Shown here: piece by piece, positions 26,167 to 35,510 of the stretch | How the letters are laid out: each line of letters opens with the position of its first letter | How positions within the stretch are numbered: position 1 is the stretch's first letter | NCBI RefSeq assembly: GCF_900142755.1 | Contig: NZ_FRCA01000005.1 | Location: forward strand, 248,001-312,000 | Source: Halomonas cupida | Lineage (GTDB): Bacteria > Pseudomonadota > Gammaproteobacteria > Pseudomonadales > Halomonadaceae | Direction: 5' to 3' | DNA: 64,000 nucleotides | Notes under the pieces: model-generated | What the model saw: the letters and a program-made list of their open reading frames with translations, nothing else | What the model was told of the DNA's origin: nothing | The model's database searches: none | Program-made: the position numbers and the translations under genes

Positions 26167-27507
26167 TTACAGGCTGGCGATAAACACCACCAGTACACCG
26201 ATCGGGGCCACGAACCGAGTCAGCAGCGTCCACAGTGTGAAGCCAGAGTCGCTCAGTTCCAGGTCCTTGCGCACTTCATCCCGGTTCAGGAACCAGGCGG
26301 CGAAGACTACTGCCCCAAGCCCTGTCAGCGGCAACATGAACTTGCTGGTCAGCTTGTCGAGCAGGTCAAAGACACCGAGTCCTACCACGGTGAAGTCGCT
26401 CCACAGATTGAACGACAGCAACGCAGCAATACCCAGCGCCCAGGCAGCCAGGCCTGCGACGATGGCAGCCGGTGCGCGAGACAGCGGAGTACGCTCTTCA
26501 AGGAACTCGGTGACCGGCTCGAGCAGCGAGATGGCTGACGTCAGCGCAGCAAAGGTCAACAGCACAAAGAACAGCAGTCCCAGGATAGTACCGCCACCAA
26601 TGTTGCCGAAAGCCACCGGCAGGGTAACGAAGATCAGACTCGGGCCCGATGCCAGGTCAAGGTTATTGGCGAAGACGATCGGGAAGATCGCCAGGCCCGC
26701 ACCCAGCGCAATCACGGTATCCATGATCACTACCGTCCGCGCGGTCTTGATCAGGTTGACCTCCTGACCAAGGTAGGAGCCGTAGGCCAGCATGATGCCC
26801 ATGCCCAGCGACAGGGTGAAGAAGGCGTGGCCCAGGGCGGCAAGTACGGTCTCGCCGGAGAGCTTGCTCCAGTCCGGATTGAACAGATAGGCGACAGCTT
26901 CACCGAAGTGGCCAGTGGTCATGCCATAACCGATCAATACCACCAGCAGCAGCGCCAACGCCGGCATCATGATATTGACCGCGCCTTCAAGGCCCTTGGT
27001 GACACCTCGGGCGACGATACCGATGACCAGCAGCATGAAGATAGAGTGCCACATCAGCAGCAGTCCGGGGCTGGCCAACATGCCAGAGAACAGTTCGCCG
27101 ATACCGTCGGCGCTCTGACCCGCAAAGTCTCCGCTGACGCTACCCAGCGTATAGTAGAGAGACCAGCCGCCGATCACGCTGTAGAACGACAGGATCAGGA
27201 AGGCACCCAATACCCCGGAAACACCAACCAATGCCCATGCTCGGGTGCGCCCGGCGCTGTGGGCGACTTTGCTCATGGTGGTGACCGGGTTGCTCTGACC
27301 ACGCCGACCAAGCATCCACTCGGTCACCAGAATAGGCAGGCCAATCAGAAAGATACACAACAGATAGACGAGCACGAAAGCGGCGCCACCGCTCTGCCCG
27401 ACCATATAGGGGAACTTCCAGATATTACCCAGGCCCACTGCGGAGCCTGTGGCGGCAAGAATGAACGAGAAGCGCGATGACCACTGCGCATGATTCGTTT
27501 TCGACAT
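26167..27507 (-). CDS. Sodium-dependent transporter of the NSS/SNF family
   Basis: A 446-residue inner-membrane Na+-coupled symporter of the neurotransmitter:sodium symporter family, with about eleven to twelve hydrophobic segments. The sodium- and substrate-binding first helix is intact: GSAVGLGNIWKFPY at residues 21-34. Further family regions are GLPILVTEWMLGRRG, LGHAFFTLSLGMGIMLAYGS and LTFAALTSAISLLEPV. Bacterial members usually import amino acids. The substrate here cannot be read. AAAGGG lies 7 nt before the start. Sodium coupling suits a halophile. Confidence 0.92.
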   Translation of the reverse strand: MSKTNHAQWSSRFSFILAATGSAVGLGNIWKFPYMVGQSGGAAFVLVYLLCIFLIGLPILVTEWMLGRRGQSNPVTTMSKVAHSAGRTRAWALVGVSGVLGAFLILSFYSVIGGWSLYYTLGSVSGDFAGQSADGIGELFSGMLASPGLLLMWHSIFMLLVIGIVARGVTKGLEGAVNIMMPALALLLVVLIGYGMTTGHFGEAVAYLFNPDWSKLSGETVLAALGHAFFTLSLGMGIMLAYGSYLGQEVNLIKTARTVVIMDTVIALGAGLAIFPIVFANNLDLASGPSLIFVTLPVAFGNIGGGTILGLLFFVLLTFAALTSAISLLEPVTEFLEERTPLSRAPAAIVAGLAAWALGIAALLSFNLWSDFTVVGLGVFDLLDKLTSKFMLPLTGLGAVVFAAWFLNRDEVRKDLELSDSGFTLWTLLTRFVAPIGVLVVFIASL

Positions 27508-27810
27508 ATATCACCCTTTGGGTACGTGTCATCATCGATCGATCAGATGCGATGACGCATTGTGTTTGTAGTCGCCACGTCCTCGATGGCCCGGTTCACA
27601 GGCACATCGTTCTACAAGGGGTCTGACGGATGCCAGCAGGATCACTGCCGCTACACCACTCGAACCGCACCCTATCGGGTGTCGGCGTGGACCGGCGAGC
27701 CTGAACAACGCGCAGCACCGGGTAGGTGCAAACGCTGAACTGGCCCATGGCAAGTGACGAACGACCGGACAAACTAGCTGATGACGCCCGGAAACACCAG
27801 AGCCCATTGG
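27508..27810. other. Spacer without a recognisable gene
   Basis: About 300 bp between the NSS gene start and the end of the DUF72 gene. Short reading frames on both strands lack ribosome sites and protein-like composition. It should contain the NSS promoter; I see no clear -35/-10 pair. Confidence 0.5.
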
Positions 27811-28710
27811 TCACAATAGACGATTCTGCCGTTCTCCAGCGAATGTGCCGAGTTCTGCCAGGCCTGCCGACTTGATCAATGGATCGTAGAGCTGTCTGGC
27901 CAGCTCCGGCGCCCCACGGTTATCGGCAGTATGCACAAACAGGAAAGGGGTTTTCCCCTGTTTTATCCACAGGCCGAGGCGTTCTCGCCAATCGGCGAAG
28001 TAGCGCCCATTGACGCTTTTGTCAAGATGACCAATGAATCTAACCAGAGGAAAATCTCCCGTGGAGATCACGTGTAACGGGAGTTTTGGCTTTTCGGCCT
28101 GGGCCTTGAGCAAGCCTGGTAGCGTGCCAGGCCCCGTGGAGAACAACGGACGGACATCCAGCATCACCCGGTTGGCACCATAAGTTATCAACAACCTGTT
28201 GAAATCCCTTTCCGCCTCCCCCTTGTGGAAAAATTCACTGTGTCGAACCTCAACGGCACAAGGAATTTCTGACGGCCAACGCTCCAATACTCGCCGCAAC
28301 GCCGGAAGTTCGGCGTGTCCGAAGTCTCTCGGCAACTGGATCATCAGCGGCCCCAGCCGGCCATGAAGTGGCGCCAGCGCCGTCAGGAAGTCATCGAGCC
28401 CAGCTTCGATATCCTGTAGACGCTGCACATGGGTCAACTGTTGCGGCAACTTGAAGCAGAAACGGAAGTGTTCGGGTATCTGCATGGCCCAACCGGCAAC
28501 AGTCTCGGGCCGTGGAGTACCGCTGTAGAAAGTGGTGTTGCCCTCCACCGCCGGAAACACTCCCGAGTAGTCCTCCAGCCAATGCTCACGCCCACTGTGG
28601 GGAGCGTAGAAACTACCTCGCCAGTCCGGATTGGCCCACATCGCCAGTCCCAGATAGAGCGATGGCATGACTGACGTTGGTCGTGAATGAGTTGAAGTCG
28701 GTAACGACAT
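27811..28710 (-). CDS. DUF72 family protein (YecE-like)
   Basis: A 299-residue protein with a predicted TIM-barrel-like fold and unknown function. Family features are YLGLAMWANPDWRGSFY at the start, VEGNTTFYSGTPRPETVAGW, FKLPQQLTH, LGPLMIQLPRDFG and PCAVEVRHSEFF. The start is uncertain: 28710 is given, but an ATG at 28668 (MPSLYLGL) would match the usual short N-terminus better. Neither has a strong ribosome site. It is divergent from the MATE gene. Confidence 0.85.
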   Translation of the reverse strand: MSLPTSTHSRPTSVMPSLYLGLAMWANPDWRGSFYAPHSGREHWLEDYSGVFPAVEGNTTFYSGTPRPETVAGWAMQIPEHFRFCFKLPQQLTHVQRLQDIEAGLDDFLTALAPLHGRLGPLMIQLPRDFGHAELPALRRVLERWPSEIPCAVEVRHSEFFHKGEAERDFNRLLITYGANRVMLDVRPLFSTGPGTLPGLLKAQAEKPKLPLHVISTGDFPLVRFIGHLDKSVNGRYFADWRERLGLWIKQGKTPFLFVHTADNRGAPELARQLYDPLIKSAGLAELGTFAGERQNRLL

Positions 28711-28858
28711 CCAGCACCGGGTCCCTGTGATTGACGGAGGCCAGTTCGTCCACCTTCAGGCAGTGAAGCTTGAACAAGCACGGCATGCAACCGTCCTATG
28801 CTACACATATCATCAAGTCAGCGCTTGTTGCCGAGTACACTTACACAAGGGAATGTTC

Positions 28859-30286
28859 ATGCCCCGCGCCCACCGTGACCTGACCGTTGGTTCGACATTA
28901 TCCACACTGATCCGGCTGGCATTGCCCATCGTATTCGCCAATATGCTGCAATCAGCCTACCAGCTGATTGATGCCTTCTGGGTCGGCCGCCTGGGAGCCA
29001 ATGCTGTCGCAGCAGTCTCGCTGAGTTTTCCGGTATTGTTCCTGCTGACCTCGGTGGGTATCGGACTGGCGGTGGCCGGCACCATTCTGGTGGCCCAGTA
29101 TCAGGGTCGTCGTCAGAGCGAGATGGTCAATCAGGTGACGGCCCAGGCCATTCTGGGCATGGCCCTGTTGTCTCTGCTGCTGGCGGGAACGGGCTATATC
29201 ATCAGCCCCGAAGCGGTACTGTTTCTAGGTGCCGATACTGCTGTAGCACCGCTGGCCACGGGCTATCTGCAGATCTCCTTCGTCGGCCTGCCGTTCATGT
29301 TCGTCTACGCCGCCTTCCAGTCATTGATGCGCGGCGTCGGTGATGCACGGACACCATTGTGGATCGTACTCGGCACTGTGGTCCTCAACTTCATACTCGA
29401 CCCTCTGCTGATTCTCGGGTTGGGACCCATCCCTGCCATGGGGGTAGCGGGCGCGGCGGTGGCCACCGTCATCACTCAGGCACTGTCGGCGATCATCGGG
29501 CTGAAGATATTGTTTTCGGGTCGTTACGGTATTCAGCTCAAGTGGCCACAGATGCGCCCGGATTTTCCGCTGTTGTGGCGTCTGTTCTCGCTGGGCGGCC
29601 CCACTGCCATCGAGCAGAGCACCCGAGCCCTCGGCATGATGCTGATGACCACACTGGTAGCGGGCTTCGGCACCGTGACCCTGGCAGCCTACGGCATCGG
29701 TACCCGCATCCTCAGTTTCGTGATCATCCCGGCACTGGGGCTCTCTCAAGCAACCTCGGCACTGGTCGGGCAGAACGTCGGTGCCGGCAAGCTGGATAGA
29801 GCCGAGAAGACCGCCCTGCTAAGTAGCCTGATTGCCTTTGTTTCACTGACTCTGGTCGGTGTACTGGTGGCCATCTTCGCCGAACCACTGGTGGCAGTGT
29901 TTGTGCCCGATGGTCAGCAAGTCATCAGTGAGGGCGCACACTTCCTGCGCTTGATGGCGCTGACTTTCGGGCTGATGGGGGCACAACTGGTAATCACCGG
30001 CGCCTTTCGCGGTGCCGGTGATACCGTGGTGGCCATGGTCATTGCCCTGGTATCCCTGTGGGTGCTGCAATTCCCGCTGGCCTGGTTGCTTGCCGAACGC
30101 ACCAGCCTTGATGAGGTTGGTATCTGGCTGGCCTACCCGATCCAGAATGTCATCACTGCCCTGGTGGCCTGGTACTGGTTTCGCAGCGGGCGCTGGAAGC
30201 AGCGCAATCTGCTGAACAGCGAACCACCGCCATCAACCCCGGTGGTGGATACTCCACAACCCAGAGGGCCTACCAGTGCGCCTTGA
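28859..30286 (+). CDS. MATE family multidrug/toxin efflux transporter
   Basis: A 475-residue inner-membrane antiporter with twelve hydrophobic segments in two homologous halves, which exports cationic drugs in exchange for Na+ or H+. Typical are LPIVFANMLQSAYQLIDAFW with the VGRLGANAVAAVSLS continuation, GVGDARTPLWI, and in the second half QATSALVGQNVGAGKLDRAE and GAFRGAGDTV. Of two close ATGs the one at 28859 is preferred because AAGGGA then sits at proper distance. No regulator is adjacent. Confidence 0.93.
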   Translation: MPRAHRDLTVGSTLSTLIRLALPIVFANMLQSAYQLIDAFWVGRLGANAVAAVSLSFPVLFLLTSVGIGLAVAGTILVAQYQGRRQSEMVNQVTAQAILGMALLSLLLAGTGYIISPEAVLFLGADTAVAPLATGYLQISFVGLPFMFVYAAFQSLMRGVGDARTPLWIVLGTVVLNFILDPLLILGLGPIPAMGVAGAAVATVITQALSAIIGLKILFSGRYGIQLKWPQMRPDFPLLWRLFSLGGPTAIEQSTRALGMMLMTTLVAGFGTVTLAAYGIGTRILSFVIIPALGLSQATSALVGQNVGAGKLDRAEKTALLSSLIAFVSLTLVGVLVAIFAEPLVAVFVPDGQQVISEGAHFLRLMALTFGLMGAQLVITGAFRGAGDTVVAMVIALVSLWVLQFPLAWLLAERTSLDEVGIWLAYPIQNVITALVAWYWFRSGRWKQRNLLNSEPPPSTPVVDTPQPRGPTSAP

Positions 30287-30320
30287 GCCCATGCCGTAGC
30301 GCTGCCTGCCGTTGCTGCCC

Positions 30321-31388
30321 CTATTCATAGCTGATGGTGACCATGGCCTGCGCCTCCACCAGACCCGCCGTGACGGTACTGCCACTCTGGATATACTCGG
30401 CTTCCAGTGGAACCGAGATATGCTCACTACTATCCGTTGTCTTCACATCGATAAAGGTTCCGCTCGACGTCGCGGCACCGCCCGGAACCAGCATGACAGG
30501 TTCACCCGCATGACGCATTTGAACGGCGACTCCACCAGCAGTAGTGCTTATACTTGGCATCAAAATGGAACCGCCATTGGGAAGATAATTGACATCCGAG
30601 AAGAATACCTTCGCGGTAACATTCTTCATACAATCCAATTTCATGGCGAAATGAGTGCCGCCACCAGTATCACCGGCTGAACCAAGTTGGCTGCTACTGA
30701 TGGTCGGTAGAGTGATCTGGATATCCGGGTTTTCCAGCCTACAGGTCTGAGCAACGGAAGTAACATGAGCATTGACATAGATACGACTGTGATTCACGTC
30801 TCTATTGGCATATTCATTGCCATTACATACCACCTTGAACCTGAACTGGAAATCACTCTCTGACGGGATAGAGTCGTCCAGTTTCACTAGTTGAAAGGCT
30901 AGCGGAATCTCTTGATACCCCTGTCGAATCCTGACCCCGGTATCATGACGATCATGAGAGCTTTGGACAATCGGGATAGGGTTACCATGCTGATCAAGTG
31001 CCTGGTAGCCTATTCCAGGGGGAAATCCGGGAAAGCGGTAGGTATAGGGGATTGCAGTATCATAAACCGCCCCCTCATCAGAAATGAATGCCCATCCTGT
31101 CGTCCCATTACATACATTTCCATCACCACCATCATCAAATTTTGCGCTGCAGTTCACCACCAGAGTGGCAAACTGCCTCGACCCGTTTATCACCTCACCA
31201 TTCTGTGAATTGCTATTTATATGGCTAATTAGATTAAGGGATGCAGGCAATTGATAAGTAGAGCAATTGTTCGCCGTAGCTTGGGCTTGAGCAGGTAGTG
31301 ACAGGGCCAACTGCGCACAGAACAATAACAGCAGCATTCCCATCGCGCCCCATCCTGCGCGCGTTATCTCATGAATTATCCGGCTCAT
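30321..31388 (-). CDS. Fimbrial tip adhesin-like protein
   Basis: A 355-residue secreted protein, last gene of a chaperone-usher operon. A signal peptide is evident (MLLLLFCAQLALSLPAQAQA). The size is twice that of a pilin: an N-terminal region (about 40-200, with NCSTYQLPASLNL and VVCNGNEYANRD) that could be the receptor-binding domain, then a pilin-like domain from about 205 (QTCRLENPDIQITLPTIS to the C-terminal VTISYE, a donor-strand terminus). This two-domain plan is that of FimH-type tip adhesins. The receptor is unknown. Base composition of the N-terminal part is noticeably more AT-rich than neighbouring genes, suggesting diversification or transfer. Confidence 0.8.
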   Translation of the reverse strand: MSRIIHEITRAGWGAMGMLLLLFCAQLALSLPAQAQATANNCSTYQLPASLNLISHINSNSQNGEVINGSRQFATLVVNCSAKFDDGGDGNVCNGTTGWAFISDEGAVYDTAIPYTYRFPGFPPGIGYQALDQHGNPIPIVQSSHDRHDTGVRIRQGYQEIPLAFQLVKLDDSIPSESDFQFRFKVVCNGNEYANRDVNHSRIYVNAHVTSVAQTCRLENPDIQITLPTISSSQLGSAGDTGGGTHFAMKLDCMKNVTAKVFFSDVNYLPNGGSILMPSISTTAGGVAVQMRHAGEPVMLVPGGAATSSGTFIDVKTTDSSEHISVPLEAEYIQSGSTVTAGLVEAQAMVTISYE

Positions 31389-31446
31389 ATCATCGCTTCC
31401 TCAGGATTTTCTGCTGTCGATCTTTGATGTCATCCAGACCTGATAT

Positions 31447-33954
31447 CTATAGAGGGACGCACGAGGCCTCTACCTGTTGATAACCTGTTGTGCTGATGTC
31501 ATCGCTCTGTTGGGGAGCCGGGAGCTGCAGTCGACAGGACTGACCGGAGCCCTCACCCCACTTCAGTTGCAGTTCAGGGTATTCCCCGCGCAGGAAGATC
31601 ATTCGGCCCTGCCCCACCAGTGACACATGCTGCCCGTTGCCATCAACCACTTCAGCGGCGAATGGCACGGCATCGTTATCCACATGCACCAGCATTGGGT
31701 GACCTACTCGAGTCTGATAATCGACGCGAACCACGGCACCACGGCGCGGCGTCACGGTCTGAGAGGTGGATTTCAACTCCACATCCACCGGTAGTCCTCT
31801 GGGGCTGATTGCAATGCTGTTATGGCGGTACGGCGTGAGTCCTGCATCGAGTGCTTCACCATCGCGATCCAGACGATTGCCCATACCATTGCTCAGCGAA
31901 GCGCCGGCGGCCCCATCAGCGTGAATCAACGCCATGGTCTCGGCACGATCAGGGCTGAACACCACACCACCGGAATGCATCACGGCGATGCCGGTCGCCG
32001 AGGCCGAATACTGCTCGTAGCCATCGCCATGACTGTAGGTCGTGCCCAACTGAGTGGCTGACGTCCGGTAGTTGAGATCACCTCCGAAGGAGGTACTGGT
32101 ATCGATATCGTTATCGGCACGCGATACATAGGCGTTGTAGCTCAACTGACGCTCATCTCCCGCCGTGCCCGACAGGTTGGTGCGCACGGTACTGCTGTGA
32201 TCATCATCGAAAGTCGCCGTCGCACTCAGCATCGGATGGTCATTCCCATCTCCCAGCGGAATGCTGGCGGTCAGCATGTAGGTGTTGCTCTCGTCGTCTT
32301 CCTCGAGATCGCGGGTCGCCGACAGGCTCAGGCTGCCCCAATGGAAGCCCTTGCTGTAATCCAGCTGATAAGTGGTCTGGTCCGGTCGTCCATTCCAGTA
32401 ATCATGGGTCAGTCCCGTGAGATTGAGATTGCCGAACTCGCCCAGAGACTGACTGATACTCAATTGAAAGCGATTGCGCTCTCGCAGGCTGTCTGACGAG
32501 GCATCGCCTTCCTTCAAGTGCGCAAAATCCGCGAAGGTAACGTATTCCTCGCTGGAAAACCGGTAGGCTGCCAGCGAGAAGTTGGTGCCGGTGGCATTGA
32601 GCATCTTGCTGTAGCTGAGCCGGTAGCTCTGCCCATTGAGCTCACTGTGCTCGTAGGGTATCCCTTCGGCGCGGGTCAAAGTGGCATCAATGGCCACCGC
32701 TCCCAATGGCGTACCGACGGCGGATCCGACCAGCAGAGCATCGTAGTCCTCGGCAACCAATCCACCAGCATAGAGGGTCAATCGATTGTTGATGCCGCGA
32801 CGCCAGGTTGCCTGAGCGAAACTCGGCTCGTCGTGCATCTCGTCATCGCGGTAACGACCGACGGCGACATTGAAACGTGATGAACCGGGCCGCAGCATCT
32901 GCACCACCGAGGCATAGGGCACGGTAAAGGATCTTTCGCTGCCATCTGCCTCGCTGACCGTAACCTCCAGATCCCCGGCATAGCCGGTAGCGTAGAGATC
33001 ATCTATGGCGAAGGCCCCTGCGGACACGCTGGTCTCATAGACCACATGACCATCCTGGCTCACCGTGACTCTGGCATTGGTGTTCGCCGTGCCACGGATG
33101 ACCGGAGCGTACCCGCGCTCGCTTTCCGGCAGCATGCTGTCATCGCTGCCCAGTTGCACCCCCGTGAAAGGAATGCTCTCGAACTCGCTGCCGGGGGTGA
33201 AGTACTCCCCAAGAGTCAGTTGTGCGCGCCAGCGGTCCACGTCCGTCCGGGCGTAGGTATTCTGGGCGGCGTACTCCGACACTTCATCAGTGTCGTTGTA
33301 GTGGTAATTGCCATTGTGGCGTAACCGCCAACCGGCTAGGTTGACGCCGACATTGAGATTGACGTTGTAGTCGGTGGAGTCCTCACCGCTGTCCGGCTTG
33401 CTGTGGAAGGCATTGGCGTGATAACCGAGGATCACCGCATTGACGCCGTCATCCCATTCCGCCGGATCGACATAACCCCGCTTGACCGTGCCGGCATAGG
33501 CCTGAGGGATACTCAGATCACCGCGTAGACTGGCCATGTCCAGATGGAACGAAGCGCCGGGAATCAGCGTCTCAGCCTCGATGCAGTCGCTGGCGAGGAC
33601 ACGCTGGGCCTGCGGTTGATCGGGAAGTTGATCGACTCGCACTCCCCAGCGTTGCACATCGGCAGCGGAGAAACAGAGGTGCTGCTCGCCGGGACCGTCA
33701 CCATCCATCACATGTACCGTCTGGCGCAGCATATCCCGACGGTTTACCAGCACATCCAGCTCATAGTCTCCAGCAATCACAGTGCCGGGTTGGGCATAAC
33801 GTGACAGATCGACATTCTGGCCCAGCCCACGCAGGAACTGGCTGTCGAACTCGCTGTCGCTGGTTGCCGCACCGCTCAAGCCACTGGAGGCCAGACCAAT
33901 GGCCAGACACAGCGCCTTGAGGGTGAAATCGAAGGGTCGCTTTCGGTCACCCAT
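31447..33954 (-). CDS. Outer-membrane fimbrial usher
   Basis: About 835 residues; the FimD/PapC-type pore that accepts chaperone-subunit complexes and threads the fimbria through the outer membrane. The start at 33954 gives a signal peptide (MGDRKRPFDFTLKALCLAIG, cleavage near SGAA); an ATG at 33996 would add 14 residues. The N-terminal domain starts at SEFDSQFLRGLGQNVDLS. The barrel carries GYAPVIRGTANTNARVTVSQ and FAIDDLYATGYAGDLEVTV, marks of the plug region. The C-terminal domains include NSIAISPRGLPVDVEL and TPRRGAVVRVDY. The length fits the family. Confidence 0.95.
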   Translation of the reverse strand: MGDRKRPFDFTLKALCLAIGLASSGLSGAATSDSEFDSQFLRGLGQNVDLSRYAQPGTVIAGDYELDVLVNRRDMLRQTVHVMDGDGPGEQHLCFSAADVQRWGVRVDQLPDQPQAQRVLASDCIEAETLIPGASFHLDMASLRGDLSIPQAYAGTVKRGYVDPAEWDDGVNAVILGYHANAFHSKPDSGEDSTDYNVNLNVGVNLAGWRLRHNGNYHYNDTDEVSEYAAQNTYARTDVDRWRAQLTLGEYFTPGSEFESIPFTGVQLGSDDSMLPESERGYAPVIRGTANTNARVTVSQDGHVVYETSVSAGAFAIDDLYATGYAGDLEVTVSEADGSERSFTVPYASVVQMLRPGSSRFNVAVGRYRDDEMHDEPSFAQATWRRGINNRLTLYAGGLVAEDYDALLVGSAVGTPLGAVAIDATLTRAEGIPYEHSELNGQSYRLSYSKMLNATGTNFSLAAYRFSSEEYVTFADFAHLKEGDASSDSLRERNRFQLSISQSLGEFGNLNLTGLTHDYWNGRPDQTTYQLDYSKGFHWGSLSLSATRDLEEDDESNTYMLTASIPLGDGNDHPMLSATATFDDDHSSTVRTNLSGTAGDERQLSYNAYVSRADNDIDTSTSFGGDLNYRTSATQLGTTYSHGDGYEQYSASATGIAVMHSGGVVFSPDRAETMALIHADGAAGASLSNGMGNRLDRDGEALDAGLTPYRHNSIAISPRGLPVDVELKSTSQTVTPRRGAVVRVDYQTRVGHPMLVHVDNDAVPFAAEVVDGNGQHVSLVGQGRMIFLRGEYPELQLKWGEGSGQSCRLQLPAPQQSDDISTTGYQQVEASCVPL

Positions 33955-34162
33955 AAGCCACCCTTCCGCAGGGCGGATGGAATCTACAGGACGCATAGTG
34001 GAAACCTGAGTATTGTTCGGGGGTTACGGCTTCAACGAGAACCAACCCCGAACCCTCTACCTCCGCCACAACGGAGGACTGGATTGGTTCCAACAACACC
34101 CGCTCGGCGGGCATTTCAGGCCGCGACATCCTTCTGCCGATGGCGCTGGCGCTGGCCGCGGC

Positions 34163-34894
34163 TCACAGCGGGTAGTGCTGCTCCATGCTGGCGCCATAAT
34201 CATTGAGCCAATAGCCCGTGACCTCACCGGATGCGACCGGTATGCTCAGCCCTTCCATCACGAAGTCGGCCGTGTCATGAGGCCCGACCATGCCGCTGTC
34301 GGTACTGTGGTAATCATGGCCATCCGCCCTCAGGGTGATATCCCGGAAGCTGACATGAAAAGCGCCATCATTGTGGGCGCGCAGGGCATAACCCTCCCCC
34401 ACGGACTCAAGCGTCCAGGAGATGTTTTCTGCGGCATCCTGCAGCGTTCCCGGAAGGCCATCAGGGCGGAAGAACAACTTCACACGGGTGCGATAGGCGA
34501 GACGCATGACGTTGCGATCCTCGCTGTTCTCGACCCGGGGCGGCACATCCAGCACATTGAGCCAGAACACCGACTCCTGATCCTCGGGCAGCCCCTGGCC
34601 GGTATAGGCAATCCGCAGGGTCTGCCCGGTACGCGGCTCGACGCGAACCAGCGGCGGCAGAACCACAAAGGGTAACTGCTCAACACCCGGCTCCGCCGAG
34701 GCATCGCCGCTATCCAACCAGGACTGGACCAGGGCGGCACGATCCGCGTCATTCTGTAGATCCACCGTGATCTCTCGAGCATCACTCAGATAGATAAAGC
34801 GTGTGCCCTGTAACTGGATCCCCGCCACCGCCCCTTGCGGTACGGCCAGTGCCGCCAGCAGCACCCCAGCAACCAACTTGTTGATCAGCGTCAT
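34163..34894 (-). CDS. Periplasmic fimbrial chaperone (PapD-like)
   Basis: A 243-residue, two-immunoglobulin-domain chaperone that stabilises pilin subunits until they reach the usher. The start at 34894 has AGGAGAG upstream and a signal peptide (MTLINKLVAGVLLAALAVPQ). The mature part opens with GIQLQGTRFIYLSDAREITV, followed by FVVLPPLVRVEPRTGQTLRI and ESVFWLNVLDVPP, the chaperone signature, with arginine and lysine positions for subunit anchoring. The C-terminus GYWLNDYGA is typical. Between it and the usher lie 208 nt without a convincing gene. Confidence 0.92.
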   Translation of the reverse strand: MTLINKLVAGVLLAALAVPQGAVAGIQLQGTRFIYLSDAREITVDLQNDADRAALVQSWLDSGDASAEPGVEQLPFVVLPPLVRVEPRTGQTLRIAYTGQGLPEDQESVFWLNVLDVPPRVENSEDRNVMRLAYRTRVKLFFRPDGLPGTLQDAAENISWTLESVGEGYALRAHNDGAFHVSFRDITLRADGHDYHSTDSGMVGPHDTADFVMEGLSIPVASGEVTGYWLNDYGASMEQHYPL

Positions 34895-34958
34895 CGTCTT
34901 GTCTCTCCTGCCGACATCGCACAGAGGGGACAAGCCCCTCTGCAACGGGCCAGATGCC

Positions 34959-35510
34959 TTACAGGTAATCCAGGGTATAGACCAGCGCGGTTTCGACATC
35001 GCCTGCAGATGCCGCACCATTGACGGCGATATATTGCGCCGCATAGTTCAGGGTGGCGGATCCAGTGGTGCCGTCACCGTCGTCGACGAAGTCAACGGAG
35101 TTGTTACCCTCATTGTTACGCAGGTCGATCGCTGAACCGTCAATGGCATTGAGGACCTGAACCTGGACATTGGCTGCAGCACCGGTCTTGGCGTTGTTGA
35201 TCAGATATCCCGTGGCCACATCGACATTCTGGGGCTCGAAATATGCGCGCACATGGCCTGTCGAAGGGCAACCGCTCAGCGACATCACTATCGGCGTGGT
35301 GCCAGCGACATCACCATCGGCAGCCAGTGAACTGGTGGAAACAGTGGGCAGGACCACGGAAGCATCGGCATCGCCGCCATTGACGGCAATCTGACACGCA
35401 GAATCCGTTACCTGACCGGTGATGATGATAGTGCCATCGGAGGCAAGCGCCCCCATGGATGTGGCCAGGCTTGCCGCAATAAAAGCCGTCACTGTCAGTG
35501 CTTTTTTCAT
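34959..35510 (-). CDS. Major fimbrial subunit
   Basis: A 183-residue pilin with a signal peptide (MKKALTVTAFIAASLATSMG, then ALA-SDG) and the pilin layout: an N-terminal donor strand (GTIIITGQVTDSACQIAV), two cysteines (SACQI and LSGCPS) for the fold-closing disulfide, and a C-terminal beta strand ending in VYTLDYL. The first gene of the operon pilin-chaperone-usher-adhesin, all on the minus strand. The long spacer upstream should contain the promoter. Confidence 0.9.
   Translation of the reverse strand: MKKALTVTAFIAASLATSMGALASDGTIIITGQVTDSACQIAVNGGDADASVVLPTVSTSSLAADGDVAGTTPIVMSLSGCPSTGHVRAYFEPQNVDVATGYLINNAKTGAAANVQVQVLNAIDGSAIDLRNNEGNNSVDFVDDGDGTTGSATLNYAAQYIAVNGAASAGDVETALVYTLDYL

Noticed and set aside
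33947..34129. A 60-codon minus-strand frame between the chaperone and usher genes
   Set aside because: The possible ribosome site touches the ATG, it overlaps the usher start, and the product resembles nothing in fimbrial operons.
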